NCBI GenBank assembly: GCA_016926985.1
Contig: JAFGNO010000146.1
Location: forward strand, 1 to 11,715
Direction: 5' to 3'
DNA length: 11,715 nucleotides
Source: Anaerolineae bacterium
Lineage (GTDB): Bacteria > Chloroflexota > Anaerolineae > Aggregatilineales > UBA3940
Part shown: positions 1-6,323 of the stretch, in pieces
Position numbering within the stretch: the first letter of the stretch is position 1
Layout: each line of letters starts with the position of its first letter
Program-made: the position numbers and the translations under genes
Notes under the pieces: model-generated
Told to the model about the DNA's origin: nothing
What the model saw: the letters and a program-made list of their open reading frames with translations, nothing else
Database searches by the model: none

Positions 1-38
1 AAGCTCGAATACCTCCTTCGAGGAAAGAGGGGGCCGAG

Positions 39-87
39 CACAGAACTGGTTCTGTGTATCGATCCCGCTATCTGGCGGGTTCTGTGT
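39..87 (+). promoter_or_regulatory. Structured leader with two mutually exclusive helices
   Basis: The segment CACAGAAC (39-46) is the exact reverse complement of GTTCTGTG, which occurs twice: at 49-56 and at 79-86, inside a 10-base direct repeat GGTTCTGTGT (48-57 and 78-87). It can pair with only one copy at a time. Pairing with the second copy would enclose another small hairpin, CCCGC (64-68) with GCGGG (75-79), sharing one base. A further small hairpin, CCTC/GAGG, lies at 12-23. A terminator follows three bases after the repeat. This layout is what an attenuator or riboswitch platform could look like, but I see no B12-box or other known aptamer core, and the window begins too late to show one. 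It could equally be the 3' end of an upstream transcript. Confidence 0.35.
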
Positions 88-90
88 TTA

Positions 91-120
91 GGCCTCAGCG
101 CACTGAGGCCTTTTGTTTTG
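91..120 (+). terminator. Rho-independent terminator upstream of the transporter operon
   Basis: A perfect 8-bp stem, GGCCTCAG (91-98) with CTGAGGCC (103-110), closes a CGCA tetraloop and is followed at once by TTTTGTTTTG (111-120). It ends 41 bases before the binding-protein start codon. It may end transcription of a gene to the left of the window, or it may be the attenuator of the transporter operon. Its closeness to the start codon, and the lack of a clear promoter between 120 and 162, allow the second reading. Confidence 0.85.
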
Positions 121-161
121 TAACCAGCTTTAAACCATTCAGACGTTATCAGGAGAAATCA

Positions 162-1442
162 ATGAGAAACCCAACCTGCAAGCCCCTCGTCTGCCTGCTG
201 TTGATCGTATTTATCCTGGCCACTGCCGGCTGCACCCAGATAGTGACCGAGGAAACCACCATTCCCCTGCCAATAGACGAGCCAACCGAGGACTCAACGG
301 AAGGTCTTACCGAAGAGCCGAGTCCTGAGCTGGCTGCGCCGGAAGTCAACTTCACCGGCGGCTGCGTGGAGGAGTATGTCGAGGGATTCGATTACTTCCC
401 GGAAAAGACCTCCTTTGACTATGCGCAGGGGGTAACTGTCGAGTACTTTGACAACTATAAGGTGGTCGAGGTCCTGACGCCATGGCAGTTTGCCGAGGAA
501 ACAATCACTTATGTGCTGGTGCAGTGCGGCACGCCTGTTCCTGAGGATGTTGATGGGATGGTTATTGAAGTTCCGGTCAGCACCGTGATCTCGATGTCAA
601 CCACTTTTCTGCCTGCCCTGGATGGGTTGGGCCTGATTGACCAGATCGTGGGCCTCGACTCGTTTGCCTATCCCTACAACCCGGCGGTTTTGGAAAGGGC
701 TGCCTCCGGCGATCTGGTCGAAATTGGTTCCGGCTCATTGGTCAATGTTGAAGCTGCTCTCGAAGCAGATCCTAGCCTCATTTTTACCACCGGATCAGGA
801 ATCCCGGACTATGATGCGCACCCCACGCTCATCGAAGCCGGGCTGCCGGTTGCCATCGTAGGCGACTGGGTAGAGGGCACGCCCCTCGCCCGTGCGGAAT
901 GGATAAAATACATTGGCCTGTTCTATAACCTGGAACAGGAAGCCAGCAGAATCTTTGATGAGATCGCAACTGACTACAATGGTGTACTTGAACTGGTCAG
1001 CGGCATTGAGGAGAAGCCAACCGTCTTTGCCAACACGCCCTGGGAGGGCACCTGGTATATGCCCGGCGGGGCAGGCTACATGGCGCAGTTGTTCGCTGAC
1101 GCGGGCGCAGAGTACATGTGGGCCAATAACGCCGAGACAGGGAGCCTGTACCTGGACTTTGAGACGGTCTTTGATGTGGCTCAGGCTGCTGATATCTGGG
1201 TGAATGTCAATTTTTCCGATCTGGTTTCCATGCTGGCAGTGGATGAGCGATTTGGCGACTTTGCCGCCTTCCAGAATGGCGAGGTCTATGCCCTCAACGC
1301 GCGGGTCAACGAGAATTTCGCAAATGACTACTTTGAGAGCGGCGCGGCCCATCCGGAAATTGTCCTGATGGACCTGGTCAGGATATTCCATCCCGACCTG
1401 CTGCCCGATTACGAATTGTATTTCTACCAGCAGCTTCAGTAG
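162..1442 (+). CDS. Metal-chelate ABC transporter substrate-binding lipoprotein (Peri_BP_2/BtuF-FecB type)
   Basis: This 426-residue protein would capture a metal chelate outside the membrane and hand it to the permease encoded next. The start ATG at 162 follows AGGAGA (151-156); an in-frame ATG at 54 would run through the terminator and is rejected. Residues 1-23 form a lipoprotein signal peptide with lipobox TAGC, so Cys24 is the lipidated residue. A Pro/Glu/Thr-rich tether covers about 27-60. An extra segment of about 90 residues (62-150), ending in YVLVQCGTPVP and VPVSTVISMSTT, leads into the helical-backbone binding fold. Typical blocks are LPALDGLGLIDQIVGLDS, the WYMPGGAGYMAQLFADAG segment near 298-315, and NDYFESGAAHPEIVL near 388-402. 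It is much longer than E. coli BtuF because of the added N-terminal part. Siderophore, haem and cobalamin all remain possible ligands. The family call is firm and the substrate is not. Confidence 0.9.
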   Translation: MRNPTCKPLVCLLLIVFILATAGCTQIVTEETTIPLPIDEPTEDSTEGLTEEPSPELAAPEVNFTGGCVEEYVEGFDYFPEKTSFDYAQGVTVEYFDNYKVVEVLTPWQFAEETITYVLVQCGTPVPEDVDGMVIEVPVSTVISMSTTFLPALDGLGLIDQIVGLDSFAYPYNPAVLERAASGDLVEIGSGSLVNVEAALEADPSLIFTTGSGIPDYDAHPTLIEAGLPVAIVGDWVEGTPLARAEWIKYIGLFYNLEQEASRIFDEIATDYNGVLELVSGIEEKPTVFANTPWEGTWYMPGGAGYMAQLFADAGAEYMWANNAETGSLYLDFETVFDVAQAADIWVNVNFSDLVSMLAVDERFGDFAAFQNGEVYALNARVNENFANDYFESGAAHPEIVLMDLVRIFHPDLLPDYELYFYQQLQ

Positions 1443-1457
1443 TTTTGTTGGGATATT

Positions 1458-2570
1458 GTGTCAGAGAAAACACCATCCGACATCACAGGCCCATCCTCCA
1501 CCGCGTCTGGCTGGCCTGAGCTTGGGCTGCGCCCGGCGGCGCTGATTGGCCTGCTGGCTGTCCTGGCGCTCATATTTCTGGTCAGTCTGGCAGTGGGTTC
1601 GGTCAGTATCCCGCTCAGGGACGTGCTGGCCATCCTGCTGGGCGGCGACCCGGCTAAAGCCACCTGGATGACCATCGTGCTGGATTTCCGGCTGCCCCGT
1701 GCTATCACAGCTGCCCTTGCTGGCGCTGCGCTGGGGGTGGCCGGGCTGCAGATGCAGACGCTGTTCCGGAACCCCCTGGCAGACCCCTTTGTGCTTGGGA
1801 TCAGCTCTGGCGCATCGCTGGGTGTGGCGCTGGTCGTCCTGGCGACCAGCGGTATGCTCGCTGCTGGCGGGACGACGCTGCTTTCCGGGCTGGGTTTGCT
1901 GGGGAACTTCGGCGTGACTGTTGCGGCCAGCATTGGCGCCGCGGCAGTGATGGTCATTGTCATGCTGGCTTCTCAGCGGGTTCCCACCATGACTCTGCTG
2001 ATCCTGGGGTTGATGTTCGGGTATATCACTGGTGCGGTTGTCAGCATCCTGGTGTATTTCAGCATAGCCGACCGGATTCAGACCTATATTGCCTGGACAT
2101 TTGGCAGCTTTAGTGGGACTACCTGGAAGGAACTCAAGGTCTTCATCCCGGTGCTGGTGTTGGGCATTGGGATGGCCCAGGTTATGGTGAAGGCCCTGAA
2201 TGCGCTGCTGCTGGGCGAGAATTATGCCCGCAGCATGGGGCTGGCCGTCCGGCGGGCGCGGTTCTGGTCAATTGCCAGCACCTCACTGCTGGCAGGGGCA
2301 GTGACCGCCTTCTGCGGCCCGATCAGCTTCCTGGGCATTGCTGTCCCGCATCTCTGCCGAAGCCTGCTCAATACTTCTGATCACCGGGTGCTGGTGCCTG
2401 CTGTTACCCTGCTGGGCGGCATCCTCGCGCTGGTTGCCGACCTGATCGCCCGGGTGCCGGGCGCCGATCTGGTGCTGCCGCTGAACGCCATTATGGCATT
2501 GATTGGTGCGCCTATCGTGATCTGGGTCATCCTGCGGCAGCGCAATATAAAAGCATCCTTTGGGGATTAG
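1458..2570 (+). CDS. Metal-chelate ABC transporter permease (FecCD/BtuC family)
   Basis: An integral inner-membrane permease of 370 residues, presumably a homodimer forming the import channel for the ligand delivered by the upstream lipoprotein. The GTG start at 1458 lies 15 bases after the preceding stop, with a weak GGGA (1450-1453) as ribosome site. After a hydrophilic N-terminus of about 25 residues the protein is almost entirely hydrophobic, consistent with about ten membrane helices. FecCD-family signatures are the RLPRAITAALAGAALGVAG block, RNPLADPFVLGISSGASLG, the WTFGSF turn, the GPISFLGIAVPHLCR block that usually contacts the ATPase, and the terminal LIGAPIVIWVILRQR segment. The length is slightly above the usual 330-350 because of the N-terminus. 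The stop falls 8 bases before the ATPase start, so the genes are very likely co-transcribed. Confidence 0.93.
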   Translation: MSEKTPSDITGPSSTASGWPELGLRPAALIGLLAVLALIFLVSLAVGSVSIPLRDVLAILLGGDPAKATWMTIVLDFRLPRAITAALAGAALGVAGLQMQTLFRNPLADPFVLGISSGASLGVALVVLATSGMLAAGGTTLLSGLGLLGNFGVTVAASIGAAAVMVIVMLASQRVPTMTLLILGLMFGYITGAVVSILVYFSIADRIQTYIAWTFGSFSGTTWKELKVFIPVLVLGIGMAQVMVKALNALLLGENYARSMGLAVRRARFWSIASTSLLAGAVTAFCGPISFLGIAVPHLCRSLLNTSDHRVLVPAVTLLGGILALVADLIARVPGADLVLPLNAIMALIGAPIVIWVILRQRNIKASFGD

Positions 2571-2578
2571 GCGGCAGC

Positions 2579-3589
2579 GTGGAACAACTGCTCACAGCAC
2601 ACAGCCTGACCATAGGTTATCGTCATCCCCGCCAGCCCCTGGCGGTGGTTGCCTCCGGTATTTCGGTTGCGCTGCACAGTGGCGAAATGGTCTGCCTGCT
2701 GGGGCCAAACGGTGTTGGCAAATCCACCCTGCTGCGCACGATGACCGCCATGCAGCCCCTGCTGGGTGGGCAGGTCAGAGTAATGGGTGATGACATAGGC
2801 GCTTTGAAGCCCAAGGAGCTTGCCCGCCGTATCAGCGTTGTATTGACCGATCGCATCAACGTGGGGAATATGTCTGCTTATGGCCTGGTTGCCCTTGGGA
2901 GGCATCCCTATACCGACTGGCTGGGTCGCCTCTCTGGGCGTGACGAATCGGTAGTTCGGAACGCCTTTGAGGCGGTTGGTGCCGCTGAACTGGCGTCCCG
3001 CAGGGTCAATGAGCTGAGCGATGGTGAGCGGCAGAAGATCCTGATTGCCCGCGCGCTGGCCCAGGACCCTTTCATCATGGTGCTGGATGAGCCAACAGCC
3101 TTTCTCGATCTGCCCAACCGGGCGAACGTGATGCGTATCCTGCGCGACCTGGCCCATCATACCAACCGCGCAATTGTGCTGTCCACGCACGACCTGGACA
3201 TGGCGCTGCGCAGTGCGGACCGGATCTGGTTGATGGGTCAGGATGGGACACTGCATATTGGCGCACCGGAGGATTTGGTGCTGAGTGGTAGATTTGAGGC
3301 GGTTTTCCGGGGTGAGGGAGTGGTTTTCGACCCGGCCACGGGGGCATTCAGCATGGAGCGTGCAACGGGGCAGCGCGTGCAAGTGTCTGGGGAGGGCATC
3401 GCGCTAACCTGGACCGAGCGAGCGCTGAAACGGGCTGGTTTCCTGATAACCAGTGACGGCGTTTCTCCCCTTGTCCAGATCGAGGATCATGGGGATGGCT
3501 TGTCTCCCACCTGGTATTTGAGGCAGGCGGGCAGGGAATCAATCCACCACAGCATCCACGATCTGCTGGCGGCGCTGGGAAACACGTAA
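2579..3589 (+). CDS. Metal-chelate ABC transporter ATP-binding protein with C-terminal extension
   Basis: The cytoplasmic ATPase that powers the import system (336 residues). The GTG start at 2579 is preceded by GGGGATTAGG, which overlaps the permease stop. Visible motifs are Walker A GPNGVGKST (42-50), signature LSDGE (146-150), Walker B IMVLDE (166-171), D-loop FLDL (175-178) and switch His204 in STHD. The usual Q-loop glutamine is not evident: the corresponding stretch reads SVVLTDR (86-92), followed by GLVALGRHPYT, which marks the FhuC/BtuD/FecE subfamily. After about residue 255 there is an extension of about 80 residues (VFDPATGAF... to the end) that plain BtuD or FhuC proteins lack. 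I recall similar tails in relatives from Bacteroidetes and Chlorobi; its role is unknown to me, with regulation or permease contact being guesses. Last gene of the three-gene operon. Confidence 0.93.
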   Translation: MEQLLTAHSLTIGYRHPRQPLAVVASGISVALHSGEMVCLLGPNGVGKSTLLRTMTAMQPLLGGQVRVMGDDIGALKPKELARRISVVLTDRINVGNMSAYGLVALGRHPYTDWLGRLSGRDESVVRNAFEAVGAAELASRRVNELSDGERQKILIARALAQDPFIMVLDEPTAFLDLPNRANVMRILRDLAHHTNRAIVLSTHDLDMALRSADRIWLMGQDGTLHIGAPEDLVLSGRFEAVFRGEGVVFDPATGAFSMERATGQRVQVSGEGIALTWTERALKRAGFLITSDGVSPLVQIEDHGDGLSPTWYLRQAGRESIHHSIHDLLAALGNT

Positions 3590-3619
3590 ATACCCGTAAT
3601 TGGCAAATAATACAGTCCC

Positions 3620-3645
3620 AGCCAGGAGCAATGAAGTTGCTGGCT
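3620..3645 (+). other. Bulged hairpin downstream of the ABC operon
   Basis: AGCC (3620-3623) and AGCAA (3627-3631) pair with TTGCT (3637-3641) and GGCT (3642-3645), leaving a three-base bulge and a five-base loop. No T-tract follows, so it is not a standard intrinsic terminator. It could protect the 3' end of the operon mRNA. It also buries the most upstream in-frame ATG (3631) of the kinase gene, which argues against translation from that codon. Confidence 0.3.
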
Positions 3646-3674
3646 GCTATGGCCCGTGTTGTGAGGAGATCTGC

Positions 3675-3704
3675 TGGGCATTGCGGGACTGTTTCTTATA
3701 TAAT
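3675..3704 (+). promoter_or_regulatory. Candidate sigma-70-type promoter for the histidine kinase
   Basis: A perfect TATAAT -10 hexamer (3699-3704) has TGGGCA (3675-3680) 18 bases upstream, four of six matches to TTGACA. Transcription would begin near 3711, after the ATGs at 3631, 3649 and 3703 but before the GTG at 3751. This fits the later start chosen for the kinase. The weak -35 keeps confidence moderate. Confidence 0.45.
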
Positions 3705-3750
3705 GACGATCAGGTTTCTGGCAGTAAGTATCATCCAACAGGCGGAATAT

Positions 3751-5565
3751 GTGTTTAAGCGAATAGCAGCAACACGCAGAGAATGGGGGTTGTTTGGACT
3801 GAGATGGGTGTTCCCGGTTGCACTTGTCGTGTTTGGGTTTGTCGTATCCGGGAGCGAAAACCAGCAATATCTGGTGCCCATTGTCCTTCTTGCGGCCGCC
3901 TTCATTTTGAGCAACCTTGCCATTGCACTCCTTCAGGTCCTTGAATACTGGGCTGTTTATGTCACCATACTGGTGATCATCCTTGATACAGGGCTGGCTG
4001 GTTACGCTATTTACCTGACTGATATCCGGTTGGCCTGGATCGGGCTGATACCACTGGGGGTGCTGGGATTGTATTTTGATTGGCTTCCCGGCGTCATTGC
4101 GGGCACAGTAGCAGCGGCGGCCCTGGTGATCATGCAGTTGTTTTTTGTCGAGAACTCGCTGCTCAATGTTGCGACGTTGATTTTGCTGCTGACGGCGTTT
4201 CCCGCCGTCGGGCCGCTGGCGGCATTGATTGGTTATTCAGACAGCCAACCGGTTTCCACACCGCGCAAGCCCCGGCCTGCGCGCAGAAGCAAGACAGAAG
4301 AAAAACAGGCTTCCAGCGCTAGAGACACTGAGTATGTGGATATCATGTACGAGATGGTTGAAGTGCTCAGCGCGTCCAAGCTGGATCCCAACCGGGTCCT
4401 CGATACGGCGGTGAATTTTGGCCTGGAAGGTCTTGCCCGGGTTGGTGTCGCCCCGCCCCTGTTTGGCGCTGCGCTGTTGTATGCTGCTGATAGCCCCGAC
4501 GGGTTGGGAGACGATCCTGTACTTGCTGTTGTCAGGGCCAGTGATACCTTGCGACCGGGTGATACGGAGGTGGTAATCCCGGGCAAGGCAGGCGCAGTTG
4601 CTGAGACGCTGGCCCGGAACAGCATTGTGGTTGTTGATAATCCAGCCAGGGATGAAGAGATCAGCCGGTTTGAGAGCTTCCGGACATGCAAAACGGTACT
4701 CAGCCTGCCACTCGCTACCGGCAAAGACACCTATGGCATCCTGCTGATTGGTGGCTGGAAAGTTGAGCGGTTTGACGAAAAACAGGTTGACCTCATGCGT
4801 GCAGTTGCCAACCAGGCCGCGGCTTCCCTGCACAATGCCATGCTGTATGGCGCGCTGCGTGAACAGCGGGACCGGATTGTTGAGGTGGAGAAATCCGCCA
4901 GGGCGCAGCTGGCAGCAGACCTGCACGATGGGCCAACGCAGGCAGTGTCGGCCATTACCATGCGCCTGAACTTCATCCGGCGGATTATCGAGAAAGACCC
5001 GCCAGAAGCCATGAATGAACTGTATCAGATTGAGGACCTGGCGCGGCGTACCGCCAAGGAAATACGTGCCATGTTATTCCAGCTCCGTCCCAAGTCCCTT
5101 GAAAGAGGCCTGGCTGCCGGGCTGGAGCAGCTTGCCCGCCAGATGAAGGAGACCTACAATCAGGATGTGGTGGTTCAGGTTGTTGATGGCTGCGACAGCA
5201 TCCTGGACTCGCACACGTCAGCCACCCTTTTCTCCATCGTCACCGAACTGGTCAACAACGCGCGTAAGCACGCAGAGGCGGATGTGATCAACGTTCGTAT
5301 GGAACCCATTGGCGAAATGTTGAGGCTGCAGATCAGTGACCAGGGGAAAGGATTCGATGTTGAGAAAGCCCTTGCTGAAGCGCGGGAGCGAGAAGGGCAT
5401 CTCGGCCTGATCAACCTGTTCGAGAGGGCTGCGCTTGTTGAAGGCATTCTTGATATCAACTCTGCGCCGGGCAAGGGAACCCAAACGACCATCAATATCC
5501 CGTTGGAGGTGCTGCGGCTGCGCAAAACCGAGGAATCGGAGCGTGCCAGGCAGGGGGCACTCTAA
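3751..5565 (+). CDS. Membrane sensor histidine kinase, GAF plus HisKA_3/HATPase_c (NarL-partner type)
   Basis: A sensor kinase that would autophosphorylate on histidine and pass the phosphate to a NarL/LuxR-type response regulator. I chose GTG 3751 (604 residues) because AGGCGG (3740-3745) sits five bases upstream and a TATAAT box precedes it. ATG 3631 would give 644 residues, but AGGAG is only two bases from it and the added 40 residues look non-conserved. With the 3751 numbering, about six membrane helices fill 17-160. A charged linker follows, then a GAF domain at about 197-375. Next come a short coiled coil and the HisKA_3 box with phospho-acceptor His392 in DLHDGPTQ. The HATPase_c domain has N-box ELVNNARKH (499-507), G1 DQGKGFD (530-536) and G2 GHLGL (549-553). 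All catalytic elements are intact. No response regulator lies beside it. The stop is 13 bases from the convergent gene. Confidence 0.9.
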   Translation: MFKRIAATRREWGLFGLRWVFPVALVVFGFVVSGSENQQYLVPIVLLAAAFILSNLAIALLQVLEYWAVYVTILVIILDTGLAGYAIYLTDIRLAWIGLIPLGVLGLYFDWLPGVIAGTVAAAALVIMQLFFVENSLLNVATLILLLTAFPAVGPLAALIGYSDSQPVSTPRKPRPARRSKTEEKQASSARDTEYVDIMYEMVEVLSASKLDPNRVLDTAVNFGLEGLARVGVAPPLFGAALLYAADSPDGLGDDPVLAVVRASDTLRPGDTEVVIPGKAGAVAETLARNSIVVVDNPARDEEISRFESFRTCKTVLSLPLATGKDTYGILLIGGWKVERFDEKQVDLMRAVANQAAASLHNAMLYGALREQRDRIVEVEKSARAQLAADLHDGPTQAVSAITMRLNFIRRIIEKDPPEAMNELYQIEDLARRTAKEIRAMLFQLRPKSLERGLAAGLEQLARQMKETYNQDVVVQVVDGCDSILDSHTSATLFSIVTELVNNARKHAEADVINVRMEPIGEMLRLQISDQGKGFDVEKALAEAREREGHLGLINLFERAALVEGILDINSAPGKGTQTTINIPLEVLRLRKTEESERARQGAL

Positions 5566-5578
5566 AATCGCCTGCCCG

Positions 5579-6214
5579 TTACAAAACAGCCTGGATCAGC
5601 CCCTCAATAAAGGCCGCTTTGCCGCCCTGTGATGGATGGCGCAGCGGGATATGCTCCAGGCCCATTCTGGTCAGAACCAACTGGGCTTTTCGTCCGACCC
5701 CAAGAATGAGCGAAATATCATACAGCTCGAGCACCCTTGAGATAAATGGTATACCGATGGTCAGTTCGGCTGTGGTTGGTGTTCTGTTGGACTGAGGGTT
5801 GCCTGGTTTATGGGGGTGCAGTGGGAGAGTGTTCCAGATCAACGGTGGACCATTCAGGTGGTCGCTCAGCGCACGCCAGAGGATCGTGGCAGTCACTTCG
5901 GCCACTCCGGCAGGATTTCCGCTGGTTGGCTGGTATCCTGTACCAAAGAGTTGCCATTTGCCAATCCCGTTCAGCATGATCCGCTCACTGGTTACCGGGA
6001 TCCCGGTCAGCCGACAGCCGCGATAGCCAGGGGCCTCGGCCAGGAGCAGTATATGCGGCGAAAACTGCCCCATAGCCTCCAGATAGCGCTCAAGGTTTTG
6101 TCGCCGGATTGTGGCCGGTGGATCATCTGGCGGAGCATAGGGGTTGGTCAACCGATCCGATTCTGGTAATGCCACCAGATCGGATACCAGTTCCCTGATA
6201 ATTGCTTCCGTCAT
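5579..6214 (-). CDS. Uracil-DNA glycosylase superfamily protein
   Basis: Probable base-excision repair enzyme removing uracil, or a related damaged base, from DNA (211 residues). The ATG at 6214 is preceded on the minus strand by AGAGGG seven bases away; an in-frame ATG at 6280 would add 22 residues across the divergent promoter and is rejected. UDG-fold motifs are the N-terminal water-activating-type loop AEAPGYRGCRLTG (59-71), a central NTLPLHPHKPGNP (128-140) and the C-terminal HPSQGGK (193-199), the HPS loop typical of the superfamily. Between them, LILGVGRKA (169-177) resembles the usual buried strand. The length suits the compact bacterial UDG-like families. It is not a classical family 1 Ung, as the GQDPYH motif is absent. 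Substrate preference cannot be read from the sequence. It stands alone: convergent with the kinase and divergent from murJ. Confidence 0.8.
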   Translation of the reverse strand: MTEAIIRELVSDLVALPESDRLTNPYAPPDDPPATIRRQNLERYLEAMGQFSPHILLLAEAPGYRGCRLTGIPVTSERIMLNGIGKWQLFGTGYQPTSGNPAGVAEVTATILWRALSDHLNGPPLIWNTLPLHPHKPGNPQSNRTPTTAELTIGIPFISRVLELYDISLILGVGRKAQLVLTRMGLEHIPLRHPSQGGKAAFIEGLIQAVL

Positions 6215-6236
6215 TATCGATCCCTCTTGGTGTTCA

Positions 6237-6246
6237 GAACATGTTC
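6237..6246. promoter_or_regulatory. Perfect 10-base palindrome in the divergent UDG/murJ promoter region
   Basis: GAACATGTTC (6237-6246) is a perfect palindrome, and it overlaps a second inverted arrangement, GTTC-A-GAAC (6232-6240). It lies 23 bases upstream of the glycosylase start and just before the murJ promoter, where a dimeric repressor could act on both genes. It resembles the half-sites of the Gram-positive SOS box, GAAC-N4-GTTC, but the spacing here is two rather than four. LexA binding is therefore not established. Confidence 0.3.
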
Positions 6247-6252
6247 GGCGGG

Positions 6253-6281
6253 TTGCACCGCTTAACCCCGCACAGTACAAT
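6253..6281 (+). promoter_or_regulatory. Candidate sigma-70-type promoter for murJ
   Basis: TTGCAC (6253-6258) and TACAAT (6276-6281) are separated by exactly 17 bases, with five of six matches in each hexamer's consensus or close to it. Transcription would start near 6288, about 36 bases before the murJ GTG start. This is one of the best promoter-like arrangements I found in the window. Confidence 0.6.
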
Positions 6282-6323
6282 CGGCGCGTTTGCTATCAAG
6301 ACAGGCAATGTCAGGGTACCTCA

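Noticed and set aside
795..1391. Minus-strand open frame (198 codons) opposite the binding-protein gene
   Set aside because: Shadow of a well-supported lipoprotein gene; no ribosome site or domain seen.
2567..3382. Long minus-strand open frame (271 codons) opposite the ATPase gene
   Set aside because: It mirrors a gene with intact Walker, signature and switch motifs, has no recognisable domain, and fits chance openness in high-GC coding sequence.
3619..3645. Cobalamin riboswitch B12-box-like AGCCAGGAG before the kinase
   Set aside because: Only the first part of the box matches; the rest of the conserved core is missing, and the segment is explained by a simple bulged hairpin.
4237..4926. 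Minus-strand open frame (229 codons) opposite the kinase GAF region
   Set aside because: No family resemblance, while the + strand frame carries continuous conserved domains.
6237..6246. Classical LexA (SOS) box
   Set aside because: The half-sites are separated by two bases rather than four, so it does not match the known Gram-positive box; kept only as a palindrome.
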